The position numbers and the translations under genes were made by a program. From positions 1 through 30,595 of the IMG/VR virus record IMGVR_UViG_3300034062_001573: DNA of 30,595 nucleotides, one strand, 5' to 3'. The notes under the pieces were generated by a model, which was not told the origin of the DNA, searched no databases, and was given only the letters and a program-made list of their open reading frames with translations. Of the stretch, positions 7,279 through 14,611 are shown piece after piece. How positions within the stretch are numbered: position 1 is the stretch's first letter; each line of letters opens with the position of its first letter. The DNA comes from a virus.

Positions 7279-7800
7279 ATGCTCAAGCAATCGACAGCGC
7301 GGAACCTGATGGTCTTCCTCACCGACTCTGCCGACCATGTGACCGGCAAAACGGGCGCGACGCTCTCGGTGTCGCTCTCCAAGAACGGCGCGGCTTTCTC
7401 GAGCATCTCGCCGACGGTTACCGAGCGCGGGGACGGCTGGTACAACATCGCGCTCACGAGCTCGCACACCGACACGCTCGGCGATCTGGTGCTGCGGGCG
7501 ACGGCCTCTGGCGCTGACCCCATCGACCTGCGCGAGCAGGTGTTCGCGGGGCTGCCTGGCGAATCGGTCACGGTGTCGAGCATCGCCAACGACGCCATCA
7601 CCGCGGCGTCCATTGCCACCAGCGCCATAACCGACATCCAGAGCGGCCTTGCGACGGCGGCCGACCTGACGGCGGTGAAGGCCAAGACGGACTCGCTCAC
7701 CTTCACGGTTGCAGGTCAGGTAGACGCCAACATCCAGTACGTCAACGACGTGCAGGTTGTCGGCACCGGCTCTGCCGGCAACGAGTGGGGGCCGCTGTAA
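7279..7800 (+). CDS. putative fibre-like structural protein
   Basis: A 173-residue protein with an N-terminal immunoglobulin-like beta part (about 1-90: LMVFLTDSADHVTGKTGAT, ERGDGWYNIAL, DLVLRATASGADP). A helical or repetitive stem follows (about 95-140: SIANDAITAASIATSAITD, LTAVKAKTDSL), and the C-terminal segment reads FTVAGQVDANIQYVNDVQV. I have seen this end, with KTDSL then a Q-V-D-A-N motif, in phage and metagenomic structural proteins with trimeric stalks. It starts three bases after the previous stop. The role, probably attached to the head or tail surface, is inferred. Confidence 0.72.
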   Translation: MLKQSTARNLMVFLTDSADHVTGKTGATLSVSLSKNGAAFSSISPTVTERGDGWYNIALTSSHTDTLGDLVLRATASGADPIDLREQVFAGLPGESVTVSSIANDAITAASIATSAITDIQSGLATAADLTAVKAKTDSLTFTVAGQVDANIQYVNDVQVVGTGSAGNEWGPL

Positions 7801-7943
7801 TGGCTTTCCTTTTTAAGACGTGGGGTAATTCCTGGGCGACGTCTTGGGGTAACTCTTGGGGCGGCGGTGTGGTTCCCCCACCCGTTGCAGTTGATATAAA
7901 CTTGATCCGGTTGCGTTCCTTCACAGAACGCAGGAGAATCTGA
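7800..7943 (+). CDS. 47-residue Trp-repeat miniprotein
   Basis: A short gene hidden between two annotated-size genes. Its ATG overlaps the previous stop (TAATG) and its TGA ends two bases before the next ATG. The peptide starts MAFLFKTWGNSWATSWGNSW, then GGG, a Pro-rich VVPPP and a basic end (FTERRRI). The Trp-Gly-Asn-Ser-Trp unit comes from a duplicated 15-bp sequence at 7821-7835 and 7845-7859. The tight fit, and similar W-G-x-S-W peptides I recall from phage structural clusters, argue that it is real. Its role is unknown; the aromatic N-terminal part could lie at a protein or membrane surface. Confidence 0.65.
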   Translation: MAFLFKTWGNSWATSWGNSWGGGVVPPPVAVDINLIRLRSFTERRRI

Positions 7944-7945
7944 CT

Positions 7946-8251
7946 ATGGCCATCAATCTCAAGGCGATCACTTCCTGCATCGGGTACCAGCAGATCACTT
8001 CGCTGTCCGGTGCGGTTTCGCTCACCGTCCCCACGCGGGACGCTAACGGGCTGTCGGCCAAGCCGACGCTTGCCATCATCACGCCCGAAGGCGCCGGCGT
8101 CCGTTGGCGCGATGACGGCACCGACCCGACTACAACGGTCGGCATGCCGCTGGCTTCTGGTGTGACTTTGCAGTATGACGGGGATCTCTCGCGGATTCGC
8201 TTCATCCAGCAGACCGCCAGCGCCATCCTCAACATCAGCTACTACGCTTAA
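7946..8251 (+). CDS. small structural protein, decoration-like
   Basis: A 101-residue protein that starts after a good AGGAG site (7932-7936). It has alternating hydrophobic segments and the motif AIITPEGAGVRWRDDGTDP, then TTTVGMPLASGVTLQYDGDLSRIRF in pieces. Proteins with the same EGAGVRWRDDG core occur in many tailed phages as small beta-sandwich virion proteins of unknown role. Here it sits at the end of the block before the scaffold, so capsid decoration or tail association is plausible. No catalytic motif is visible. Confidence 0.72.
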   Translation: MAINLKAITSCIGYQQITSLSGAVSLTVPTRDANGLSAKPTLAIITPEGAGVRWRDDGTDPTTTVGMPLASGVTLQYDGDLSRIRFIQQTASAILNISYYA

Positions 8252-8260
8252 GGGTGCATC

Positions 8261-8752
8261 ATGCCTAGCATAGCCAACGAAACCGCCGCTTTTGACCCGG
8301 TGGATTACTACACCCGGCAGCTTCCGCTGGACTTGGCTCGTCTGACCGAACTGCGCGACGAGCTGCGCAAGCGCCAGGGCGCAATCACCGCCGTTGACGA
8401 TGCGCTGAAAGACCGTGAGGCGGCGGCGGCGGAGCTTGCCGAAGCCAAGGAGCAGGCGGCCAAACTGGTCGCTGACGCCAAGGCCGCGGATGCCAAGAGC
8501 AAGGCGAAGGCCGCTGAACTGGACGCGCGCGCGAAGGAGCTTGACCGTACCGAGGCTGACGCCCGTGCGGTGCTTGTTTCACGTGAAACCGCGGCCGCCG
8601 GCCGAGAGCGCGATGTCGCTGCCCGAGAGTCCGCCGCCGCCGCCAAGGAACAGGCGCTTGCCGATGCGGCATCCAAGCTTGACGCCGAGCGCACGGCCTT
8701 CAACGCCAAGGTCGCGTCCTTCCAGGACATGGCCGCCCGAATGAAGGCTTGA
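8261..8752 (+). CDS. coiled-coil protein ahead of the scaffold
   Basis: A 163-residue protein that is almost entirely a long Ala/Glu/Lys/Arg coiled coil from about residue 22 to the end (EAAAAELAEAKEQAAKLVAD and similar heptads). The N-terminal segment PSIANETAAFDPVDYYTRQ is not helical-repeat. It precedes the scaffold gene and could act with it in procapsid assembly, or form a fibre stem; neither is shown. Its coding sequence contains a 16-bp parS-like palindrome at 8575-8590, written with the only TCA serine codon I find in the gene. The stop codon lies within the -35 box of the next promoter. Confidence 0.75.
   Translation: MPSIANETAAFDPVDYYTRQLPLDLARLTELRDELRKRQGAITAVDDALKDREAAAAELAEAKEQAAKLVADAKAADAKSKAKAAELDARAKELDRTEADARAVLVSRETAAAGRERDVAARESAAAAKEQALADAASKLDAERTAFNAKVASFQDMAARMKA
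8575..8590. promoter_or_regulatory. parS-like ParB-binding palindrome
   Basis: TGTTTCACGTGAAACC contains the perfect 14-bp palindrome GTTTCACGTGAAAC. It matches the widely conserved bacterial centromere site parS (TGTTNCACGTGAAACA) everywhere except the last base. It lies inside the coiled-coil gene, encoding V-S-R-E-T. No ParA or ParB gene is present in the window, so any binding protein would come from the host or from elsewhere in the phage genome. Binding is inferred from the sequence match. Confidence 0.6.
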
Positions 8753-8776
8753 CACTTTTTCGCCACAGCGTATGCT
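8749..8776 (+). promoter_or_regulatory. sigma70-like promoter for scaffold and coat
   Basis: A consensus -35 TTGACA at 8749-8754 and a -10 TATGCT at 8771-8776 are separated by 16 bases. The predicted start near 8783 leaves a roughly 40-base leader before the scaffold ATG at 8823, which has its own AAGGAT site. The promoter overlaps the stop of the coiled-coil gene. It would give extra transcription of the most abundant virion genes within the long late operon. Confidence 0.6.
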
Positions 8777-8822
8777 GTAACCCGTACTGGCCCGGTTGAC
8801 CAGGGATTCGCAAGGATCACGC

Positions 8823-9599
8823 ATGTCCGAAAATGAAGCTGTAGCGGGGGAAGTTCCCGCGCTGGAACCGGAAGTCACGGCGACCCCGGAACCCGAAGGT
8901 GCTGCCCCTGCGGCGGCAAAGCCGGAAGAAACACCTGCCTCCAAGACCTTTACCCAAGAGGAACTGGACGCGGCGGTAGGTAAGAGGCTTGCGCGTGAAC
9001 GGCGCAAGTGGGAACGCGAACAGGCGGTGAAGGCACCCGAGGCTCCCCGAGCCGACGCGCCGTTGCCGCCCAAGGACGAGGATCCCGAGGCGTATGCGGA
9101 GGCTCTGGCCGAACGCAAAGCCGCGGAACTTCTCGCCCAACGCGAGGCTGAACGCGAACGCATTGACCGGCTTTCGGCGTATCAGGAGCGTGAGGAATCG
9201 GCGCGGGATAAGTACGACGACTTCGAGCAAGTCGCCTACAACCCTTCGCTGCGAATCACGACCGTGATGGCCGAGACGATTCAAGCGTCCGATGTCGGCC
9301 CCGATGTGGCCTACTACCTTGGGTCTAACCCCCAGGAAGCAGACCGTATCTCCCGCTTGGCACCGTTTCTGCAAGCCAAAGAGATTGGGCGAATTGAGGC
9401 GAAGTTGGCTGACAACCCCGCCCCGGTTCGCAAGACGACTAGTGCGCCACCCCCCATCACGCCGGTAACGGCGCGGACGACAGGTGCGCCGGCAAGAGAC
9501 ACGACCGACCCTCGCTCCATCAAGGACATGAGTACGTCGGAGTGGATTGCAGCCGAGCGCCTGCGGCAGCAGAAGATGTGGGAAGCGCGGAACCGCTAA
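8823..9599 (+). CDS. capsid scaffolding protein
   Basis: A 258-residue, highly charged and mostly helical protein directly before the coat gene, the standard place of the scaffold that guides procapsid assembly and is then removed. An acidic Pro/Ala-rich N-terminus (about 1-40) is followed by KTFTQEELDAAVGKRLARER, a motif common at this position in phage scaffolds. A long coiled coil comes next (about 65-135), then a region beginning YDDFEQVAYNP, a disordered Pro/Thr stretch and a basic C-terminal helix ending RQQKMWEARNR, which fits a coat-binding end. The frame is open further upstream, but ATG 8823 is preferred because AAGGAT sits just before it. P22 gp8 is about 300 residues, so the size is comparable. 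Confidence 0.85.
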   Translation: MSENEAVAGEVPALEPEVTATPEPEGAAPAAAKPEETPASKTFTQEELDAAVGKRLARERRKWEREQAVKAPEAPRADAPLPPKDEDPEAYAEALAERKAAELLAQREAERERIDRLSAYQEREESARDKYDDFEQVAYNPSLRITTVMAETIQASDVGPDVAYYLGSNPQEADRISRLAPFLQAKEIGRIEAKLADNPAPVRKTTSAPPPITPVTARTTGAPARDTTDPRSIKDMSTSEWIAAERLRQQKMWEARNR

Positions 9600-9620
9600 C
9601 CCTTACTTTCGGAGACATCC

Positions 9621-10826
9621 GTGGCCAATTCACTGCTTACCATCGACATGATCACCCGCAAGGCTCTTGAGATCCTTGAGAACAATCTGGTGATCACCCG
9701 CAACGTCAACCGCCAGTACGACGATTCGTTCGCCGTCGAAGGCGCCAAGATCGGCTCGACCCTGCGCATCCGTCTCCCGGATCGTGCGCTGGTGACGGAC
9801 GGTGCTGCCCTCCAGGTGCAGTCCGACAACGAGCAGTTCACCTCGCTCACCGTGTCCAGCCAGAAGCACGTCGGCGTGAACTTCACGTCCGCTGAGCTTG
9901 CGCTGTCGTTGGACGACTTCGCGGAGCGCGTCCTCAAGCCGCGTATCTCGCAGCTTGCGTCGAGCGTGGACGCCGATGTGGCGAACGCCTACAACGGCAT
10001 CTACCAGTCGGTCGGCACCCCCGGCACTACGCCGGCGACCTCGCTGGTTCTGCTCCAGGCCAACCAGAAGCTCAACGAGGCTGCCGCGCCGATGTCGCCG
10101 CGCTACCTCACGGTCAACCCGGCTGCCAACGCCGGCTTGGTCGAGGGCATGAAGGGCCTGTTCAACCCCGTCAGCACCGTGAGCAAGCAGTTCAAGGGCG
10201 GCATGATGGGCGAGGGCATCCTCGGCTTTGACGAAATCGGCATGTCGCAGTCCATCAAGCAGTTCGTGACGGGTTCCCGTTCGGGCAGCATCACGGTGAA
10301 CGGCACGGTGTCGGCTCAGGGCGCTAGCACCATTTCGTTCAACGGCACGACCGGCCACACCCTTGCGGTGGGCGATGTGTTCACCATCGCCAACGTGTTT
10401 GCGGTCAACCCGCAGACCCGCGAATCGACCGGCTCGCTCCAGCAGTTCGTCGTGACCGAAGCCAACACGGCTGCGGCCAGCGCGTTCACGAACGTGAAGA
10501 TCAGCCCGGCGATCTACACCTCGTCGCACCCGCTTGCCACCGTGGATTCGTTCCCGCAGAACAGCGCCGTCGTGACCTTCGTTGGTGCCGCCAGCACCAG
10601 CTACCCGCAGAACCTCGCGTACCACAAGGACGCGATTTCGTTCGCCACCGCCGACCTCCTGCTTCCGCAGGGCGTTGACATGGCCTCGCGGCAGGTTCAC
10701 AACGGCATCAGCCTGCGTATCGTGCGCCAGTACGACATCAACAACGACCGGATGCCTTGCCGCATCGACGTGCTGTACGGTTACGGAGTCATCCGTCCGC
10801 AGCTCGCCGCGCGCGTTTGGGGCTAA
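9621..10826 (+). CDS. major coat protein, P22 gp5 type
   Basis: The main capsid shell protein, 401 residues against 430 in P22. Sequence features of the gp5 family are visible: N-terminal MANSLLTIDMITRKALEILENN, then ITRNVNRQYDDSFAV, a SSQKHVGVNFTSAELAL segment and an FAERVLKPRISQLASSVDAD helix. An inserted beta domain at about 220-340 (from GSITVNGTVSAQG to FPQNSAVVTFVG) corresponds to the I-domain that P22-like coats carry on the HK97 fold. The C-terminus (ISLRIVRQYDINNDRMPCRI) also fits. Start is GTG at 9621 with GGAGA upstream. It lies 21 bases after the scaffold and under the putative promoter at 8749. Confidence 0.93.
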   Translation: MANSLLTIDMITRKALEILENNLVITRNVNRQYDDSFAVEGAKIGSTLRIRLPDRALVTDGAALQVQSDNEQFTSLTVSSQKHVGVNFTSAELALSLDDFAERVLKPRISQLASSVDADVANAYNGIYQSVGTPGTTPATSLVLLQANQKLNEAAAPMSPRYLTVNPAANAGLVEGMKGLFNPVSTVSKQFKGGMMGEGILGFDEIGMSQSIKQFVTGSRSGSITVNGTVSAQGASTISFNGTTGHTLAVGDVFTIANVFAVNPQTRESTGSLQQFVVTEANTAAASAFTNVKISPAIYTSSHPLATVDSFPQNSAVVTFVGAASTSYPQNLAYHKDAISFATADLLLPQGVDMASRQVHNGISLRIVRQYDINNDRMPCRIDVLYGYGVIRPQLAARVWG

Positions 10827-10856
10827 TTCACCAACCCTTTCAGGAGATTTTCAAAC

Positions 10857-11255
10857 ATGCCTATCGCAAACGGAGCTGGTGGTTACCAGGTCGGCAACGG
10901 CAACTTCGATGAAGTGCAGTTTTCGCCGCAGTTGGCGCCTGTCGCCTACACCGGCACGACTGTCACCCTCGCGGCGAGCGATCTCGTCAACGGCCTTATC
11001 ACGTCCACCAACGCTTCGGCGGTCGGCTTCACGCTGCCCACCGCTGCGCTGATGGATGCGGCGGAGCCGAACATGGGCGCCAACTCGGCGTTTGAGTTCG
11101 TCATCGTCAACCTGGGTTCGGCCTCGGGTGCGGTGACGCTTAACGGCGGCACGGGCTTCTCGGTGGTGGGTTCGGCCACGGTCGCCATCAGCACTTCGGG
11201 GCGCTACCGCGCTCGCAAGGTGACTGACGGTACTTGGGTCGCCTACCGCGTGTAA
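10857..11255 (+). CDS. putative head decoration protein
   Basis: A 132-residue beta-rich protein directly after the coat gene, with a strong AGGAG site (10842-10846). A Gly-rich start (PIANGAGGYQVGNGNF) is followed by alternating Thr/Val/Gly segments and a final strand (GRYRARKVTDGTWVAYRV). Small proteins in this position often decorate the capsid surface. The strand-rich second half resembles generic trimeric phage domains in which a Thr/Gly strand run ends in a W-V/I-A motif. The stop is followed by a strong hairpin, which may limit read-through or protect the 3' end of the coat-decoration message. Confidence 0.7.
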   Translation: MPIANGAGGYQVGNGNFDEVQFSPQLAPVAYTGTTVTLAASDLVNGLITSTNASAVGFTLPTAALMDAAEPNMGANSAFEFVIVNLGSASGAVTLNGGTGFSVVGSATVAISTSGRYRARKVTDGTWVAYRV

Positions 11256-11261
11256 CGGCTT

Positions 11262-11294
11262 GCGGCCCCTGCGTCTGACCGACGCGGGGGCCGC
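11262..11294 (+). terminator. strong hairpin after the decoration gene
   Basis: A 14-bp stem (GCGGCCCC-T-GCGTC pairing with GACGC-G-GGGGCCGC, one T-G mismatch tolerated as a wobble) encloses a five-base loop TGACC. It is followed by TCCTTA rather than a proper T run, so termination may be partial, or the hairpin may stabilise the upstream transcript. Position between two virion genes supports a role in setting expression ratios. Confidence 0.55.
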
Positions 11295-11314
11295 TCCTTA
11301 TCAGGAGAACTTCG

Positions 11315-11818
11315 ATGCCCAATTCCAAGCCTGTTGGCGTTGCATACGCCGACCCGGCACTTGAGTCCGGCACCACTATCGCCCCCGCTGCGCTGACCGA
11401 GAACGGTCTGTTTGCGGGTGCGGTGGTGCAGACGCACAGCGTTACCGTGGCCACGACCGGCAACACCGACAACGCCATCATCGCGCCCTTCAACGGCGTG
11501 ATTACGGCGGCGATGTTTTCGGGCGCGGATGCGTTGGCGGCCAACAACACCAACTTCATTACGTTCAGCATCACGAACCTGGGCCAAGCCGGCGCGGGTT
11601 CGACGGCGGTGCTTGCGGCTACGGCTGCGAACACCACGCAGGTCACGGGCGGTTCGGCGCTGGTCGCCAACGGTCGCCGCGACTTGGCGCTGAACGGCAC
11701 GGCGGCGAATCTCGTCGTCGCGCGTGGTGATCGGTTGCGTGTCCGCGCGGCTGCTACCGGCACGCTCGCCAACACGGTGACTATCCCGGTCTACGCGCTC
11801 GTCATCGCACCGGCCTGA
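11315..11818 (+). CDS. Ala/Thr-rich structural protein
   Basis: A 167-residue protein of low-complexity beta type (many Ala, Thr, Asn, Val) starting after AGGAG at 11303-11307. Charged residues are scarce and no signal peptide or enzyme motif is seen. Segments such as VTVATTGNTDNAIIAPFNGVI, FITFSITNLGQAGAG and TVTIPVYALVIAP resemble phage beta-sandwich decoration domains, but I do not recognise a named family. It directly follows the hairpin at 11262. Its stop overlaps the next start as TGATG. Most likely a capsid surface protein. Confidence 0.7.
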   Translation: MPNSKPVGVAYADPALESGTTIAPAALTENGLFAGAVVQTHSVTVATTGNTDNAIIAPFNGVITAAMFSGADALAANNTNFITFSITNLGQAGAGSTAVLAATAANTTQVTGGSALVANGRRDLALNGTAANLVVARGDRLRVRAAATGTLANTVTIPVYALVIAPA

Positions 11819-12003
11819 TGCACTTCTACCTGCGCCATCCGCGGCACGGCAACAAGGTGGCCATTTCCGAAATGGAAATGGCCGCCGACTTGCGTAACGG
11901 GTGGTTGCAGTACGACCCGCAGGAGCCGCCTGCGCCGGTGCAGGACGGCGAACCGATGAACACCCTTGAGGTCAAACGGCGCCGCCGAACGACCGAGGAA
12001 TAG
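11818..12003 (+). CDS. small hypothetical protein
   Basis: A 61-residue protein whose ATG overlaps the preceding stop (TGATG), so expression is probably coupled. The sequence opens with MHFYLRHPRHGNKVAISEME, suggestive of a short beta hairpin. A conserved-looking AADLRNGWLQYDP follows, then a Pro-rich linker and a basic end (KRRRRTTEE). Small proteins with a similar HP-HG-KVA start and GW motif occur in virion operons of other podoviruses. Function unknown; perhaps a head-completion or capsid-binding peptide. Confidence 0.65.
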   Translation: MHFYLRHPRHGNKVAISEMEMAADLRNGWLQYDPQEPPAPVQDGEPMNTLEVKRRRRTTEE

Positions 12004-12006
12004 CGC

Positions 12007-12717
12007 ATGGCAACGGCAGGCGATCAGATTACTCGGGCGCTGCGCCTGCTTGGCGTGTTGGCGGAAAGCGAGACGCCCTCCGCTGCGATGGCGCAAGACG
12101 CCCTCGCGGCGTTCGACCAGATGGTGGACAGTTGGAACACGGAGCGTCTGGCCGTGTTTTCCACCCTTGACCAGACCCACACGTGGCCCGTCAACGAGCG
12201 CGTGCAGACTTTCGGCCCGACCGGCAACATCGTAGCCGACCGTCCGGTGCTGATTGACGATGCCACCTACTTCCGCGACCCGACCACGAATGTCTCGTAT
12301 GGCATCAAACTGCTGAACGAGATGCAGTACAACAACATCGCGGTCAAGACGGTCACTAGCACCTTCCCGCAGGTCATGTGGGTCAATATGACCTACCCGG
12401 ACGTGACGATTCATGTCTATCCGGTGCCGTCGCGCGCGCTAGAGTTCCACTTCATTTCGGTCAAGCCGCTGACGCAGCCGGCTACGCTTACGACCGAATT
12501 GGCGTTCCCGCCAGGCTATCTGCGGGCGTTTACCTACAACTTGGCGATGGAGCTTGCGCCGGAGTTCGGCGTGGAGCCGACACCGCAGGTGCAACGGATC
12601 GCTATGGCGAGCAAGCGCGACATCAAGCGCATCAACGCGCCCAAGGACATAATGGCGATGCCGTATAGCCTCATGGCGCGGCGTAACCGCTTCAACATCT
12701 TCGCCGGAAACTACTGA
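12007..12717 (+). CDS. tail accessory factor, P22 gp4 type
   Basis: A 236-residue protein resembling the P22 gp4 family, which binds the portal ring after packaging and starts tail assembly. The N-terminus is typical: TAGDQITRALRLLGVLAESE, then a helix AMAQDALAAFDQMVDSWNTE, then LAVFSTLDQTHTWPV. The C-terminal half has the YPVPSRALEFHF and FPPGYLRAFTYNLAMELAPE segments common in this group, and the final helix contains RIAMASKRDIKRIN. P22 gp4 itself is shorter (about 166 residues); longer versions like this are usual in other P22-like phages. GAGGAA lies upstream of the ATG. The neighbours (coat before, tailspike and gp10 after) support the call. Confidence 0.85.
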   Translation: MATAGDQITRALRLLGVLAESETPSAAMAQDALAAFDQMVDSWNTERLAVFSTLDQTHTWPVNERVQTFGPTGNIVADRPVLIDDATYFRDPTTNVSYGIKLLNEMQYNNIAVKTVTSTFPQVMWVNMTYPDVTIHVYPVPSRALEFHFISVKPLTQPATLTTELAFPPGYLRAFTYNLAMELAPEFGVEPTPQVQRIAMASKRDIKRINAPKDIMAMPYSLMARRNRFNIFAGNY

Positions 12718-12718
12718 C

Positions 12719-14590
12719 ATGGCTAACATCAAGATTTCGCAGCTTCCGGCCGCAACGTCGCCGGTCGCCCCTACGAGCGAACTGCCTATCAATCAGGGCG
12801 GTGACACCAAACGCGCGGCGATAAACCAGTTGGGCTTTGTCCAGGCGGGCGCCGGCGCCGTGACGCGGACTATCCAAGATAGGCTGCGCGACATGGTGAG
12901 CGTCAAGGACTTTGGCGTGGTCGGTGACGGAGTGACTGACGACCGCGCGGCTCTGCTGCTTGCCAAGACTTACGCCATCAGCAGCGGCAAGGGGCTGTGG
13001 TGTCCGAGCGGCATGACCGTTCGGCTCGGCTCCTCGACCGATCTGCGCGGCGTCAAGCGCCTCAACTTTGAGTCGAACATCCTTGTTGCCGCCGGCACCC
13101 TGACGGTCGGCGGGTTTTTCAACTCTGGCGGCGGCGACATCCGGTTGGCGAACGTGACCAACGGGACGAGCCTGTTCGGCGCCCCGCCCGCATCCCCGGT
13201 GCTGCGCATCACCGGCTTGTCGGAGTCGTTCGTATCGCTTGGCGCGTGCAACTTCGCGCAGCTCTACGCCGAAGGCGCGGGCGAAGATAGGGGCGTTTCG
13301 TACAACCAATTCCGCATCACTGGCATGGTGACCCTGCTTGAACTGACTGACGGCGGTGTGGGCGGTACGCCTTACGTCAACGAGAACTTCATTTATGCCG
13401 ACCGGCTAGTGAAGCTGTCCATTGTGGGCGTCAATTACCCGCACAACCACAACAAAATCTTCCATCCTTGCATGGAGGGATCGGCGGTTGCGCTGACGTT
13501 CACCAACACCACGAACAACAGCGTGTATGGCGCGCGGTTTGAGGATGTCGCCGCTTCTTCGGGTGTGACGTTTGCTTCAAGCGCGTACAGCAACACCGTG
13601 CTTGCGTCTTGGTCTGGCGTAACCTACGGTCAGTTCGCTACGCCGATTTTGGTGACGGATTCCGGTCGCAACAACATGGTGGCGACGGAATCCTCTACGC
13701 AATTCCGTAAGTCGCCGCTTTTCTTGGTGGATGCCAACAGCATGATTGTCGGCACGTCCACCGCTTGCGCGGCGCCTAACAAGCGTATCGCGCCCACTAC
13801 AAACGGTTTGACTGCTCTGCCTTCGCCGGCGCTTATCACGCCGTCGCTCAACGGGTTTACCGTTGATTCGTTCACCACTATCGGCATGTCGGATTTGATT
13901 CCGGTTTCGCTTGGCGATGTGGTGGTATGGGATGCCAACTACAGCGGCGCGTTGATGCGCCCGCTAGTGTGGGTGTACGACGCGAACCAGAACCCGCTGC
14001 TGTCGGAAGGCGCTGGCGGCGCGTTTTACAGCCAAGTCAACCTGACCACGTTCGACACTACGTATGGCTATTATACGGTCGGCACGGGCTTGGGCGCTAA
14101 CGATTTGATTCCAGGTTTTGTGCGCCGCAGCGAAGTCAAATTTATCCGCGTTGGCATCATCAGTTCTTCGGCCGGGCTTATCAAATCCATCGGCGCGAGC
14201 ATCTTCACGCAAGCGCTCGGGCGCGGTCCCACCGAAAACGCAACGCAACAGCCGTACTCGCTGCCCGTCCTTGACGGCGCTCCGACGCGCGGCTACGCGC
14301 CGTTCAACTTTGCCGTGTGGGACAAGACCGCGAAGGTTATGCGATGGGTGTCGTATCAGTACGAAAACAAGCTCAATGGCGCGTTGTCTGCCGGCAACAC
14401 TTCCGCGACGGTTTCGGCGGCAGGGTCTATTGCCAACGGCGACATTTGCGGCATCTTGCTTGACGACGGAACTACGCATTGGTCGGCTATTTCGGCTTTG
14501 GCCGGCGCTACGTTCACCATTGCGGCTATCCCTGCGGGGCGATCTGCTGCAAACGGCGCGCGTGTGGTGTTCAACCGTTGGGCCTCCTGA
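12719..14590 (+). CDS. tailspike protein with pectate-lyase-like beta-helix
   Basis: A 623-residue adhesin that likely recognises, and may cleave, a host surface polysaccharide. The N-terminal 40 residues (ISQLPAATSPVAPTSELPI) are a common phage tail attachment motif. Residues about 60-80 hold SVKDFGVVGDGVTDDRAALL, the signature entry to right-handed parallel beta-helix tailspikes. A long repetitive beta region of Asn/Thr/Ser ladders runs to about residue 330. A further beta domain follows, and a C-terminal region (about 545-623, LNGALSAGNTSATVSAAG and onward) resembles trimerisation ends of phage fibres. Catalytic residues cannot be assigned by eye. It sits between the gp4-like and gp10-like genes, an unusual but not unique place for a tailspike. 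Confidence 0.85.
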   Translation: MANIKISQLPAATSPVAPTSELPINQGGDTKRAAINQLGFVQAGAGAVTRTIQDRLRDMVSVKDFGVVGDGVTDDRAALLLAKTYAISSGKGLWCPSGMTVRLGSSTDLRGVKRLNFESNILVAAGTLTVGGFFNSGGGDIRLANVTNGTSLFGAPPASPVLRITGLSESFVSLGACNFAQLYAEGAGEDRGVSYNQFRITGMVTLLELTDGGVGGTPYVNENFIYADRLVKLSIVGVNYPHNHNKIFHPCMEGSAVALTFTNTTNNSVYGARFEDVAASSGVTFASSAYSNTVLASWSGVTYGQFATPILVTDSGRNNMVATESSTQFRKSPLFLVDANSMIVGTSTACAAPNKRIAPTTNGLTALPSPALITPSLNGFTVDSFTTIGMSDLIPVSLGDVVVWDANYSGALMRPLVWVYDANQNPLLSEGAGGAFYSQVNLTTFDTTYGYYTVGTGLGANDLIPGFVRRSEVKFIRVGIISSSAGLIKSIGASIFTQALGRGPTENATQQPYSLPVLDGAPTRGYAPFNFAVWDKTAKVMRWVSYQYENKLNGALSAGNTSATVSAAGSIANGDICGILLDDGTTHWSAISALAGATFTIAAIPAGRSAANGARVVFNRWAS

Positions 14591-14611
14591 CGCTACGCTT
14601 GTAGTCGCCGC

